Assembly (NCBI GenBank): GCA_008508345.1 | Contig: QNGE01001001.1 | Coordinates: 45,461 to 109,460 of the forward strand | Length of the DNA: 64,000 bases | Direction of reading: 5' to 3' | Source of the DNA: Paragonimus westermani | Taxonomy: Eukaryota > Platyhelminthes > Trematoda > Plagiorchiida > Troglotrematidae | Shown: positions 33,660 to 46,700 of the stretch, piece after piece | How the letters are laid out: each line of letters begins with the position of its first letter | How positions within the stretch are numbered: the stretch's first letter is position 1 | Notes under the pieces: generated by a model | What the model was told of the DNA's origin: nothing | The model's input: the letters and a program-made list of their open reading frames with translations, nothing else | Database searches by the model: none | Made by a program: the position numbers and the translations under genes

Positions 33660-36350
33660 TGTAACAGTTAACGGCCTTCGCCAATTTGCCATATCCGACA
33701 CCAGACATAACTCAACAGCCTGTCCTCTGATGTACGACGATCAATTTGTTGGTTCAGTTCATTAGCAGGCACAGTGATGTCCAGGTGTTTAGTTTGCTTC
33801 TGAAAATCAGAAGGTGCACCAAAGAACAAAAACTGTTATTTGTAGGAGTCCATGCGAATGTAATAAATGACCAATTTTTTCCATTCCGCGTTAGGTGAAG
33901 TTGACCGAATCAGTTTATCTAACGATCCAAGAGAACACAATCGTCGGAATCCATTGAGACAAACTCTGTTCGATTTTAGGGGTTGAGGTGATACTCACTT
34001 CAGCTTGATTGCGAGATATGACCTTATAGTTGCAGGACACCCTGAGAGAGAACCGCTGTTCTATAACGTTAACCAAGTATCGATTCAAATGAATGACAAC
34101 TCTGGGATTATAGATGCGCCGGTTGGAGACGCAACACACGTCCAGTTTGACTCGAGATGGCGCTCACCAATGTAGGTTGTTGACCCATTCTTCGGAGATT
34201 GCGGGCCTTAAAAGCGCTAATGTTTGCCATCTTCCTGATTTTAGCAAAACACTTCGAAGCATAGAGAGAAGAGGGCTATAGTGTGAGTGTTCTCGCTTTC
34301 TAGGGCAACCATAACTTCAGGCACATCCACGTCGTTTATGCCGCGTAAGAAGGCTGGTTTACTGAAGCTTCCGGTTAGAATGCATGGTCGACGAACTCAA
34401 TGAATCAAGCCTGACCTAATTGGTTGCGGTAAGCCAGACTTGCCAGGAGCATAGTGAATAAGAATGTAATGTCGTATTCCAAGTACCGCCATTATCAGGA
34501 AGTGTTTTCAGATGAGTACCGTAATTTTTCAGTCTCACTAGATTATACGTCAGCGGTCACGATCAATCGTCGGTTATAATAGTTCTCGTTGGATGTGTTT
34601 TTCCACTTTCTTCCATATGATTAGTCCGTAACTGCAAGAGTTCTGCTGTGCACCCACATAGTCAAGCTTTCCAACCAAAACACTTACAAAAACTGTAGTA
34701 CAACATAAAAACCTGAGGGTAACCGCACTATATCCGTCTATTTCTTTTGGTTTATCTGATTTTGTTGTGCATGAAAGGGCCGGATTCTTAGTAAGTACAA
34801 CCAACCTTATCACAGAGGTATACAAAATCTGACCATAAATCTAAGAGATCGATGAAGATGGTACAGTGTGTTCTCAAAAAGAAACTACTTGATTGACACT
34901 TTTAGAACCATCGACCGCCGTCTATTACAAAGGGTTCGGGGCCGCATTTTGACGTTGAGAACTCACTGAAGTGAAGAAAGTTTTTGCTTAATTCGTTTAG
35001 AACTTTGCTTTCAAATTGAACCTCGACGTTGATTCTACTTTACCGAGGTTGGTGGTGAACAGATTGCAAAAGCCATTTTGTGTCCGAACCTCAAAATGTC
35101 CAAATCTCATTATTCCACTAACAGTAATGATTGTAGCTATCTCAAATTGCATTTGTCAAAACTGGTGCAATACCCCCTGGAAACCGATATAAATGTGTTG
35201 CATTTAGCCTACTGATCAAGCAATGAAAACAAGCTTGTTTGCCACACGTTTCTTTTCATTACATTGGAATGCGTCTCGCAGCCAGAATGCCAATGCTTCC
35301 TCAGAACTGCTGTTATTGAAGAGAGTTTGTGCTGAATATTTAACTTTCAGCGGTTTCTGATCGGCCCATATACCTAAGAAGTTGTGCCGGAAACGGTGAA
35401 TGGTTTGGTTGTGTGCATAGTCTGTACTCCGACATATCTCTAGCGACAGGATCGCAGCACTCCAAATCTTCAAGTTCACGTATGAATGACCGTGCGGGTT
35501 GCGTTATTTGAGGCTGTGAGTCTTGGTCACCCATATCAGAAGAGGCCTTGCACAGACTTGGATGTTTAGGTCAGGCGTTAGGAATGTCACCTAATCGTCC
35601 ACAATATCTAGCCTCGGGCGACTAGATTAAGGTGCGATGTAAACTGATTGTGAGTAGAGAAATGATTTCCTTCTCCACGAAGGTGACTGCTGTAGGTTGG
35701 ATTTGTGTCGGATGCTGGGACCCTTGTGAACCACACAATCTTCCGCTCGACACTTTATACCAGATGACGAGTAGTCGGACTTTGTAGTGTGAAAGGTGTC
35801 GTTGTTTGTTCGAATTATCTGTAACCCGTGTTCACCTAATGCGGGATACAGTGAAAGCTGTGTTGGTGATGACGTTTCAGATTTAACTGAAGGTTGGTCG
35901 TTTAGTTGCAAAGTGGTGGTGTATTGACGTCAAAAGTTCTAACTGTAGATATCTGCTTTTGCTGATGGTTAGGTCCCTTCGGTTTTTTTTGCTTATGGCT
36001 TGCATTTTGCTTCGAAGTTTCACAATGGTTAATCATCAGTATGAACCGTCGGTGTTTGACGATGTTGACACTGACTAGTAGGAGAGAAACTGTCTCTATC
36101 TCGCGATTATTTCTATAACCTTGAGTAGAATACGCGTTGATTTTGGTCTGCAGTCTAAAGCTGAACCGTTTGACCTGTCAGATGGAGATTTCTGCCTCAA
36201 GAATAACGAAGATCGCAGTGATTTTCACGTACGTTCATTGGTGCCGTGGATTATAAACGTACATTATTTCTTAATTTGACGTGTTCAACACTGGCAAGTA
36301 ATCAGGGACCCCTTTTGACTCCTAAATACAACCAGTAGATTCAACCGCAC
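33660..36350. other. No recognisable gene
   Basis: Minus-strand frames at 35216-35911 have no features I recognise. No exon or RNA is visible. This may hold further decayed transposon sequence. Confidence 0.45.
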
Positions 36351-36354
36351 AACG

Positions 36355-37500
36355 AACTATTTTCCGAATGTACGATTCTTGTTTACAAATGTCTCACTGA
36401 ATGAAACGATAGATTGTCTGTGTGACCATATTAAAACCAGCAACTTAGATTACTGTACAACCTCAGCAGAAGTGAAAGAGCTATTGCACTTTTGTAGTCA
36501 CAACGTACAATTCAATTTCGACGAAGAACTATATCGGCAAATGTATGGTATGACAATGGGATTCCAATCGGAACCCTTGTTTATAGACAGCTTCATGGCA
36601 ATGCTTAAAAACGACCAGCTAAAACAGGCAATTCGTGGAAAATTATTTTTTTAAGCGATGTGTGGATGAAGTTCTGTGGATGACTGGCAAATATGTTAGT
36701 CCAACGGATATCCTATCTTGAACTCGGCCCAAGTGAACGTAAGATTGACACTAGAACTTGAAAGTAACAATCAGCTGATCTACTGGATATGTGCATTCGG
36801 TGCCATGCCATTGGATCTGTTCAACATAAGATCTATAGAGGAGAGATCAGGGAAGAGCAACTCATTCCTCTCAGCACGTCTGTCCTTCAGATGAGAAAAG
36901 CAATCTCATTAACTGCTGGGCGAGTAAAACCATGAAAATATGGAAAAAGACTAAGACTTCCAATTGATTGTCTTCCCTACGCACACTGTTCTTGCAAAAT
37001 TGTTGTCCGGAACGTTTTATGGGCGAGACTACACAATGTTGAGAAGAAGAACATAAGATGCTGCTAACGGAATAGAAAGCCGGTATCTCTGACACATTTC
37101 AAATGTGACACGCTTGCAGGAACAGTCAGTAGGAGGCTCAACACGGTCGTTAATGGAACCTCGTGTGCCGCCAAATTGTGTGTCTGATTCAACTCTACTC
37201 CATCTTTGTGTCTATGGTTAACGTTTCTGTAGCTTCCATCTGTCCATACTAATTTGCTTGTTCCTGTGAACTTAGTCACTTGGGTCCCACGACTAAGCGT
37301 TTATTTGAACGTGTTCGTAAGCATCACCCAGCCTGAATTATTAGTGTAGTCATCAAGACAACTTCTGGCGCTTTTGTGACAAATTCTGTCGGTTTGTGCC
37401 CTTGTGCTAACCCGACCTTTCATCTGACTCTGGGAGCCAAGACAGTCAGTCGAAGACGGTGGGATGCTGAATTTCGGTCACATCTCTGGCAATCAGAATG
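36355..37500 (+). pseudogene. Penelope-like element, copy B
   Basis: The + strand reads FLFTNVSLNETIDCLCDHIK, HNVQFNFDEELYRQMYGMTM and SFMAMLKNDQLKQAI (RT motif A to B, with DGVAMGSP degraded to YGMTMGFQ). FKRCVDEVLWMTG at about 36,655 is the YVDD motif in decayed form. After several stops and about 560 bases, FACSCELSHLGPTTKRLFER and VRKHHPA near 37.23-37.33 kb mark the GIY-YIG endonuclease remnant. The N-terminus is missing. Confidence 0.75.
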
Positions 37501-38640
37501 CGGCTGAATGATCCACCCTTGTGAACACAAAAATGCTTCGTTCAGGTCTTACGGTTGCCATGTCCCATCATCCACACTATGGTAAATCTCCAACTACCAC
37601 AGTGCTCGTTGCGCCTGTATCGTGAAGTGGTTATATGGAAGCATTGTCTCCACTGACACATATGACGTTTCTGTGACAACGTTTTTCAATATAAGTCTTA
37701 CGTATTTGGCCTAAGGATGAATAAGGGAAAACGGGTTTGTTCGCTGTGCCGTATTTCTGATTATTATTCTGAGGAGTGTTAACCATGGAAAATGTTTGTA
37801 ACAACCCGATTTAAGAAAGTACTGGCCGCAGGAATTTCTCAAAACATATCACCCAAAAATAAGACCAGTTCGAAATTTTATTTGCCACCTTGTTAACCTT
37901 AAGGATGCGCTTTGAAATTACGATATATTCAATGTATTCGTTACTTATACTGACAAAGCTATCACATGCAAGTCGGTAAACTGAAGACAGTGGTTGTGAT
38001 CGCACTCGTTCACGTGGTCAGTCTCAAAATCACAAACTTACTGGCCTCTCTATTCTGCAATGACGTAAACCGATTTCGGTACCGATGTGCTAATGAATAT
38101 CTTGTTACCTTGGTGAATTTGAATTGGCTCCTATCATGCCTGCACTTATAGAAGAGGCTAATTAGCATGGAACTGAAACTTCGAAATCTGGCTTTCTAAC
38201 TCATTTCAATATGAACTAGGGTTATTTATCATAAGACCTTTCAGTGTGTTTCAACACTTGACCGCCGTTTAAACGTTCGGTGTACAGCGTCACTTTGTGT
38301 GCTTTCAACAATGGAAATCTTAGGTTGTTAGTCTCGTATACACCAGATGATCACCGTTAGCTATAAAAGCTTCGTTTGAACAATGTTTCTGTGAGCTAAG
38401 TTGGAGTGAAAATATATGGTCATATATCCGGATGTTGAAAATTAGTGTCCAATGCAAACTAACCGTTACGCCTCATCTTCTTGTATCCAATGTTTATATT
38501 TTTGTGTTGAAAATCCGTACGAGTTGTGGACTTCAATGAAGAGTTCTGTGGGAAAATAGGTTTAGTGTACATAATAAATAAATCAGTTCGAACTTTATCA
38601 ATGATTCATTGGCAGTCTATGTGCATTATCCGTCAAATAC
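37501..38640. other. No recognisable gene
   Basis: Spacer between two PLE fragments. No features recognised. Confidence 0.5.
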
Positions 38641-38649
38641 TTACGCTTG

Positions 38650-39640
38650 TCAGCTGGTCGAAGATTTAGACATACTTATGTACATTGTCAGAAGTACAGA
38701 CGGTTCGACGATAGCGCTCTCCACCAGAGGTACGTAGAGGACAGCCTCTATAAAGCTGACGAATCAGTCAGTCTAGGTAGTCTAAGTGTTGGGACAAACA
38801 CAGAGCATCTCATTTCCAACTTAACACGGGGTCGAGAAGGGTGAACAAATATCTTCCTTTGATGTGACCCTGAATCCTTGTTCAGATGGTTCAGTTCAGA
38901 CAGGCATTCTGATGGATGGGACTTGGAACGGCCAGTATACTCAGTTTTTAGTCAAGTACCTTTCGGGCACGGAAACTTGCAAAACACTAGTGAAGCACAT
39001 GTAACTGACAGTACCGAAAGTAAAAATCCCATCTGAGAAAAGAAGATGGTTTGTATGTCGTCAATTTTTGAAGGCAACACGTCAAGTGACTCGTATATTA
39101 AGTGATGCGGCTGAAGAGGTCGACAGTGCTACACAGTGGTGAGTCTCGTTCAGATCCAACCCGCTAGCTTACGTACAACTCAGAGATACACTGCCTAAAT
39201 GTGTGAACTCATACTGTGTTTACTTCTTCACATACTCTTGCGCAGCAGATAATATCGATCACAAATTCAGATGCCTTTTTCAGAGGACGCGTGAGCACCA
39301 CCACAAACCGTTGACTGCGGGCGACGTGAAGTCTATTTCGAGTGCACTTCTGACGCACCCGGTTGAATTAGCGAACCAAGTCTCGCTGGAAATGGATTGC
39401 TGACCTATTTACCTCTAGCTCAGCTTTTCATCCAAAAGAGTCAAATTTGGCATTCCGGCCACGGAAAAAGCGATTCGAATTCGGTTGTTCCATCTACATC
39501 TGTGATCTCAGAAAAATTGGTTCAGGCCCTGCGGTTACCATGGCTCCCTGTTTCTCACCTGCTACCTCCGGAAGTCAGTTTAGTCAACCAATTGCCTACC
39601 AGTTCAGAACAATCTGACGTACTTTTGTGAGAGACTGTTC
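38650..39640 (+). pseudogene. Penelope-like element, copy C
   Basis: It starts near the RT catalytic motif (QRYVEDSLYKADESVSLGSL, where YVDD has become YVED) and includes DGTWNGQYTQFLVKY at 38.91-38.96 kb. Further on it has a GIY-YIG remnant (YCVYFFTYSCAADNIDHKFR, FQRTREHHHKPLTAGDV) at 39.2-39.33 kb and a C-terminal tail (KLVQALRLPWLP) near 39.53 kb. Order and spacing match the 3' half of a PLE ORF. Not intact. Confidence 0.75.
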
Positions 39641-40079
39641 TTGTTCTTGCTCATTAGACTACAACGATAATATAGAATGTTATATATTTGGTCCGACGAC
39701 GAATGACCGAAACAAAACCCTTCACTGAACCAACTTCACTCCTGACGAACTCACTGGGGCTATTCGGTTGATGTATGTTGTGACTGGCCCGATCTGAACT
39801 GCTGTACAAAGTCTTGCCAAGAGGCTAGAAATGTTTTGAATCCATTACTGTTTGCGGGTGACACCTTGGCTTAAACAAATGTTTACCGACGGGCGGACTC
39901 GAGTTTCAGTATTGCTGAAACCCATTCTCGGTTATTAGTCTTACCGCAGCCACCAGTTGAAATCCATCCAACTTATCTCCAGAAAAGTATGTTGATTACT
40001 GAGACATTCACCTTCCTTTGGTCACTGCAGAATTATCGCTTCCAAATGCTCAACTACTGTACACTTATGTGTCTGATGT

Positions 40080-40245
40080 ATGGTCAATGGCGTGCTGGTC
40101 AACTTGGTTGACTACCGTGAACGTGACCAGAGTTCAACTCCTGTTCATGGCACGAGTGTGCATTACAGACGATTGGTAACAAGAGCGAAACTTTAGTCCA
40201 GTGCTTTGTAATGGTGACTGTGAGGTCCAGATGAATAAAAAATTT
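40080..40245 (+). mobile_element. tRNA-derived SINE, family 1, copy 3
   Basis: GGTCAATGGCGTGCTGGTCA (box A-like) is followed by AGAGTTCAACTCC (box B-like) 40 nt later, then GTGCATTACAGACGATTGG and AAGAGCGAAACTTTAGTCC. These last match the region after the head of copy 1 (GTGCACTAGTGACGAGC, GAGAGCGAAACTCGAGTC on its minus strand). It ends in an A-rich stretch ATGAATAAAAAA at about 40,240. Confidence 0.65.
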
Positions 40246-43200
40246 ACGATTAGTTGTGGGTGATCTTCAAGTTGTATCAATCGAAACCCTACTACTTATC
40301 ATTGAAAGGTTATTACGAATCTCTAAAAAAAGGTAGTCTACAAAATATACCACCGGTTTTTCTAAAGTTGATTAGAGCTTATTTAAGGAATTTCAAGAGA
40401 ATCAGATTGTTTCAAACAGTTTATTGAGACGAGTGACCTTTTGCCTTTTAATAAGCCATTTTGGTGCATTAGTCCAGATAATCGCTTTCCTACAAGGTAA
40501 TTTCGACGGTTTGACCATGTGCCTTAAAAGTACAACCGTTTCGATCGATTGGACATTTGGTTTTCATCCTTTGTTGCCTTATCGATTTAATGAAGGTGAG
40601 CTAGGACGACAAACGTTGATACCGGGACGATTTTGATTGGCCGACTCTGTGCCTAGGCAGCTTAAACCATTTCATGCATATATTGACCAGACAATAACTC
40701 CGGTTTCGTTTTATTCACATTCTTGCTTCTACATACTCACAGAGAGATCTCAATAATTCGATTTGTTCCCACCTGTTGGTAACTTGAAATTAACAGATTT
40801 TGCACAAACCGCACACAGCAAAATCAGGTGAACGGGCTAACCAAAGGACTCAGGTGTTTTGTGCACTAGTGTGGTAGTCAGTTGCTTGGACAGTAGATGT
40901 ATTGCGTGAGAATCTTCTGTGTACACAAAACAAGCCTGCTCCTTCCCATCGATAATTTCTAACTAATCGCGAGCAGTTTGGTACTTCCCTTATGAACGGT
41001 TACGCGGAATCATCAAGACTATAGGTTTCTGGAATGTATCACGATCGAAAAAATCCGGTTCTTTTACAATCGACAGGTCGTTTTTAGACATCGTATTTAA
41101 TAGCTACTCAGGAGGACGCTCCACCATAAGCTGGTGCAAATCGACACTATCGCCTCGGAATTTTTCTAACGAGTCAAATAAGGACCAACAGCATGGATCC
41201 AGCGCAGATACTGAATATAAGACGAAATGCGGTAATGCAAGAGGTTCGGTGAATTAAGTTTGTACAGTAAAAAGGTTATCTAGTGAGTCCTTCATAGTTT
41301 TTTGGCCTTCATTTTCGAGCCCATGAAAAGGTGCGAGGTTACATAATATTCCATTAATTCGTGTTTAAACCGTGAAGAAAACTCAGGTGCACTCAAGTCA
41401 TAAAATATTATGTGTTCATTCTGTTGTTTGCGAGCATACATCAGATATGACGACGATGAACACCAGTCAGTGAAATTTATTTTCTGACCAAATTCTTTAA
41501 TCTATGCAAACCACTTGCCAACCTTTCATTGCTCCGGTGGGAACAATCTTTCGCAATTGCTCTCAACTTACTTAAATGGAAACTGGATGCAAGGATACAT
41601 ACCAATTAACCTTAGGTATAGTTACTCAAAGATCAACCACCTTTTGTTCAACTAAACAGGCGTGTGGACGGTACACGGGTTCGCGAAGTAACTACCTGAC
41701 TCTAATCAGAGTCATGCACAGGACCTCGAGTGAGATAATCGTGTCTGACCGAGTCATATGATGGTTTGGTCTTCGTTTGTGGTTGTAAGATTCATAGGGG
41801 AAACTCTATGTTAACAAATTATTCTCAGTGGCACTGAGTTGCTTCACTATTTACAGCTGCCACCTGGTTAGCTCAGTTGTTTCCCGTCAATGGTGCAATG
41901 AGACAAACCGGTGGCTTTCTCAAAATGTTCATTTATCACTCCTTTACTGACTGACCTGACTTGATTCAGTCCATCAAATTCAGTCCCATCCTTCTGCAAT
42001 TCAACCCAAAATACGTGAACACTAATATAACTACTATGACAGTGTAATATAATTTTACACAATTCACTAACAGCTCAAAATCCAGTGGGATGGCTGAACT
42101 TTTATCGAGATATCAAACTGCCAACACCGGGCCCAAGGTTACTGGGAAGCAATTTTATGTGTTACTACTTAGAAATTTAATGAATTTTTCTGTCATCCAC
42201 ATTCGTTCGATTTCAAGGCATCGCTGCTTTATACCTCCATATCTTCCCAGAGAGGGCGGTGCTACTCACTTTGAAACAAACATTCATGTTTTAAAGTAAC
42301 TAAGGCCATTTCCACTTGCTCAAGTGGTTTGAAATTTATAAAAGAAAACAATGGGGAGATGGAATGCCTCATTGATAATTAACGTGGTACACGAGCGAAG
42401 ACTAGGGTTTTAATTACGAATATGCTAAGCGGAATCAAATGGCACCGTTGACTGCAAAACGGTTGGTTATGAAATTCGAATAAATGACTGGTTTTCGACC
42501 ACGAGGGTAGCAGCCGACCACAAACCTTCGTGGTTCAAGAATGTACTTTTGGGGTAACCGATTGCACAAAGACAACTCAAAGAATACTACTTAAGTTCCG
42601 TCTTAGTAATGCGACCCACTTGAAAAGTATGATCAGCAACTGTTGAAACAAAACGATGATTTGGACTATCATTCCGAAATTCAATCTCAATACACTGTGC
42701 ATAATAAACAGGGCTGTCGTGACAGACTGTACACTGGATGTCTATGCTGAATATATATCGTATCATGTTTGGTGATGTGACAGTTGAGGAATCTCTTGCC
42801 ATAGTGGTGTGGTGGTCAGGTTCCTCTGGGAGCCGATTTGGAGAACATTGTTGATTGAGGCTTCAAAATTTTCAGGCGCGACCGTGTCTCTCGGTGCCAC
42901 AGAGTTTACGGCTATTCGGATAGAACAAAGACCGATTTGAACTTAAACACAAGCTTACGGAAAGCTTGCCAAGGACCGCGAAATCTGTTTGGTCAAGAGA
43001 ACTACGGAAATGTGGCAAGCGATTCTATCCAGAAACAATAGTGTGTTGGTTACCTCATTCTTGGTTACCTCGAAAGTGGACGATGTGTTACAGAGGCTGT
43101 ATAATACTGGGTTAACTGGCGTATTCACAGGTTACCGTGGAGACCTTGGTGATGGACTGGACAGTTTGGAGGATCCGGGCCAACTCACTTTGCTCCAGAC

Positions 43201-43362
43201 ATTAGCCTGCAACTTCGCGGTTGCCCAAAACTACGTATCACAATTTCAACAAGCCTCGCGAGGTCAGAAATCGATTTGTTGAAGCCTGCAAAACCCGTTA
43301 CACTGTAGACATTCATAAGTATAGATGACCTTCGTGAGACCGAATTGAGCTAACGTTTGGTG
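40246..43362. other. No recognisable gene
   Basis: The open frame 42989-43282 (97 codons) has no features I can place. GGTTAGCTCAGTTG at about 41,867 resembles a tRNA box A but has no box B partner. Confidence 0.45.
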
Positions 43363-43734
43363 TCAAAGAATTACTTTGCATCTACTCATTTTTGTGGCTA
43401 GACAAAGACAATTTCGAGTACGCCATTGTGACCCACCATAAAATTTCTGAATCAGTTCCTTCCTGGTTATTTCAAATTCAGGTACCGAGTTCCATAAATC
43501 CATTCGTCTTGTGTTCCAGTGTTTCTCAGTTAGTGTATCCTTCTCTACCAAAAAGCTGCTCGGCGCAACCTCATCTTCATTGCTCATTTCATACATTCTC
43601 GTAAGTCCCATGCACTGAAGCTTATAAACCGGAATTCCAATCCACAGTGTAGCAATGTTTTGTTTGGACTTCTTGTGCATCTCACTCTGGTTCTGTCCGT
43701 TTTGGTGTTTGTTACGATAGGTATCACCTGCCAC
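43363..43734 (-). pseudogene. Possible CR1-like LINE C-terminus
   Basis: A 123-codon minus-strand frame contains MGLTRMYEM and then LTEKHWNTRRMDLWNSVPEF. The NxRxxxLWNSxP wording resembles the C-terminal end of CR1/Jockey-type LINE ORFs (FSxRVVxxWNSLP). No other domain supports the call, and the frame could be chance. Confidence 0.3.
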
Positions 43735-46700
43735 TTAGCGCGCGTTGGCCCGATTCAATTCAGTGATAGCTAGTTTGATCTATCGTGTTGTTCATAATGC
43801 ACCCGCTATGGTCTTTGCTCAATAACATGGCCGCATTGAGACCAACAAATTGTGATCAATCGCCACTCCGAATTAGTCACTCATACACTGACCCGTGGCC
43901 TGGTTTTTGACCGCAACATTTTTGCTTCCACCTTTGGAGAGCAACACAACTTTCTTTTTCCGTTTGGTCTACTGACTACTGACAGCCAGCTGGTGTTTTC
44001 ATCTATTTCGCCTTGCACCCAAACCAGTTGTGTTTATTGACTCAAAGAAATGAGATACGGACGACACCTTGGTGTTCAAACCGTAATGCTCATTGTATCA
44101 TGAATGGAAACTACTTTTCAAAATCTGTAAATAATCGAACTGTACTTTTACTCGCATTGGTAACAATGTTAGTAGTACACCGCGGGGCAAATTTGTCCGC
44201 AGATTTGGGTAATAATGTTAATGGTTTTTCTCATGAAATTGATCATCTCATTCGGTTGCAACGAACAGAAACTGTTCAAGCTGTTTCATTCAACTGCAAC
44301 TGATTAGTTTATTCTGTAGTGGTCTTCTGGTTCTACCGAAAAACAAACCGAAATGTTCACATCTGGCGACAAGCAAGTTCTTACTTTTTTCCACTGTTAC
44401 CTCACTCCAAACTTATAAATTGATGGTAGAAAAGCTTAAAACGGAAATTCTTTAACGACAGCCAGTGTGACACATCGTCCGTATTGCTTTTTCGAGCTCA
44501 GCTGGAAGCAAGGATTTTCTTTGATTTCCCTGTAACACTGGTGAATAGTTAAATAACGATACTAATTAACACAATCCAGTAGGACAATCACATGACATGA
44601 AATGCGAACAGAATTTATCCCACACAACTGCATCAATAGGAAACGTGTGATTTGTTCGAAAAAGCAACTGTTTTTAGATAAAATAGAGAACTCATTGATA
44701 CATCAAGAATGCGAAATAATCACAGCTCATCTCGTTGCAAAGAAATGCAGACGGTGAAGACATTTTAGAGCCATTAGAACTGGTTGAACACGTTATTTCG
44801 TGATGTGCAAACTATGGGTGCTCATCAGGACAGTAAACTTCGAGGCTCTAAGAAGTTCTTCGATTGTGTTTGATTGGGTTCTGATAATCGTAAACAGGAT
44901 GTTGTGCCTGTCAAGTTGTCCTAGCTTGCAAATGCCATACTGTGTTTCTCGTCCACTTTGCGAAAGTCTCCTTGGCTTTAGGCGGTGTTTTTGTTTTACC
45001 AACTAAGCACTTGGCACCGACTAGCTCGTGTCTCGTGGCAAACATGTGTGACAACCTCATACGTTCATTAACCCCGTCGCCAGTATCCAGTCGACTGGGA
45101 TCCGCCGAATATCTGCAATTTTTAATGATCTATTCCACCTGTCCTGAGTTTTAATATAATGCCCAAACAGTTTATCTAACTGTAAAACCCTGGTGAAAGT
45201 GATAAAAATCAGCTGTCTGATCAAATGACTTGGTGTGAATTACAGAGCAAAATGAGGAGGACCGAAAGTGCGTAAATTCTTCTGCAAGTGTGGTAAAACT
45301 GATGGACAAAGTGAAGTGTAAATAACACCTGTCATCGTTTTTGATCGTGGTAGAGACAACCTAGCGCTTTTTGTCACCAGCACTGTGGAGGCCTTCTTGT
45401 TGCTAAGGGTATTCAAACGTACATTATTTTCGGACGGGACCTTGGTTATTTTCACGTCTCCTATAAGACTAACAAAAACAATCTTGATTTACTTTATTTT
45501 ATCAAGAAATGCTGAAAGAAAATGATTGAACAGAGGGCTTCGCGGAAAATTCTTAGTTGGCTTCAGGTTTTATCAGGAACAGTATTCATTAAAACCTGGA
45601 AATCAGCAAATGTACCTGTGGCTACATGCCTGTTACAAGGATAATGAGGCTTATGAAGCACACTAGTGATCTGATAGAATTTAGCTTGACCAGATGGATC
45701 TATTTCAGTTTCTAGTGTCCTATCATTGCACAGATCAATTTGAACCGCGCTTGAGTATTGCCTCTAAGACAAGCAAACTTATTCTGTTATTCATCGTATT
45801 CCGCCTTTAGACCTTGGAGAACAAGAAGAAATACGGGAACTTCATTGTACCCTGTATTTAGATTATGTAAAAGGAGATAATCAGCTTAAAGTTCTAACAG
45901 CTTTGGATCAAATAGCATAAATGTAACACCGTGTTCAGATTTATCAGTGAAAGACTCGAATTAAACTAGGTCGAATGAGCCCGAAACCGTAGTACCGTCT
46001 GGTCACTAAAATAATAGACACAGCGAGTAAGACCGCACTAAGACTGCACTAAGTAGAAGTGAACGTTTACCTTCCGAAGAATCATTAATCAGTTGCCGGC
46101 AGTCGAATCTATACTTCAAAGGAAAAGTAGTCTTACTGTTTATCAGTCGTAAAAGACAGTGAATATCACTCACAGCTCGAGTATACCTGCTTGTTTGCAG
46201 ATTCATTTAAGAATTGTTGACTTTGTTTGAAAATACTCAACGTTACCAACTAGCATCACCAAACAAAAGTCATTTACATAATAATTTTCGTCTGCTGACC
46301 ATACTATTTAATGCACTATTGAGTGAACTATTGCTTCTGTCTGATTTAAAAGTCTGGTATGTTATTCGTAGTGGGAGTAAACAGTGAAAACTATTCGTAT
46401 GATGTTAGGTTGACTGAGATCAATATGGACTAACTGAAATAGTTTGAATATGAGGTGTACCCTGACAACCCTTGTTTCATTGTTGTACGAAACCTACTTT
46501 TTATCTTGATACCTACTTCAGACCGTAGTTGAAAAGACTCGAGAATCATGTTGTACGTGTTAAGAACAGAGGCGCGAAATCATGGAAATTTGCTTCTAGC
46601 CAGTCAGCAGGATGCAGACTGTACACTGACAGTATTCATTTTTCGGATCCTAATTTTCGTTTCACGTCCATGCGAATTAACGCTGAACACTAACTGTCAA

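Noticed and set aside
39730..39770. Second hammerhead-like motif after PLE copy C (CCTGACGA)
   Set aside because: The CUGANGA box fits, but no pairing helix II and no GAAA follow at a suitable distance.
41860..41885. tRNA box A-like GGTTAGCTCAGTTG
   Set aside because: No box B at tRNA distance and no cloverleaf.
42989..43282. 97-codon open frame as a gene
   Set aside because: No recognisable domain, no neighbouring coding sequence or splice context. Probably chance.
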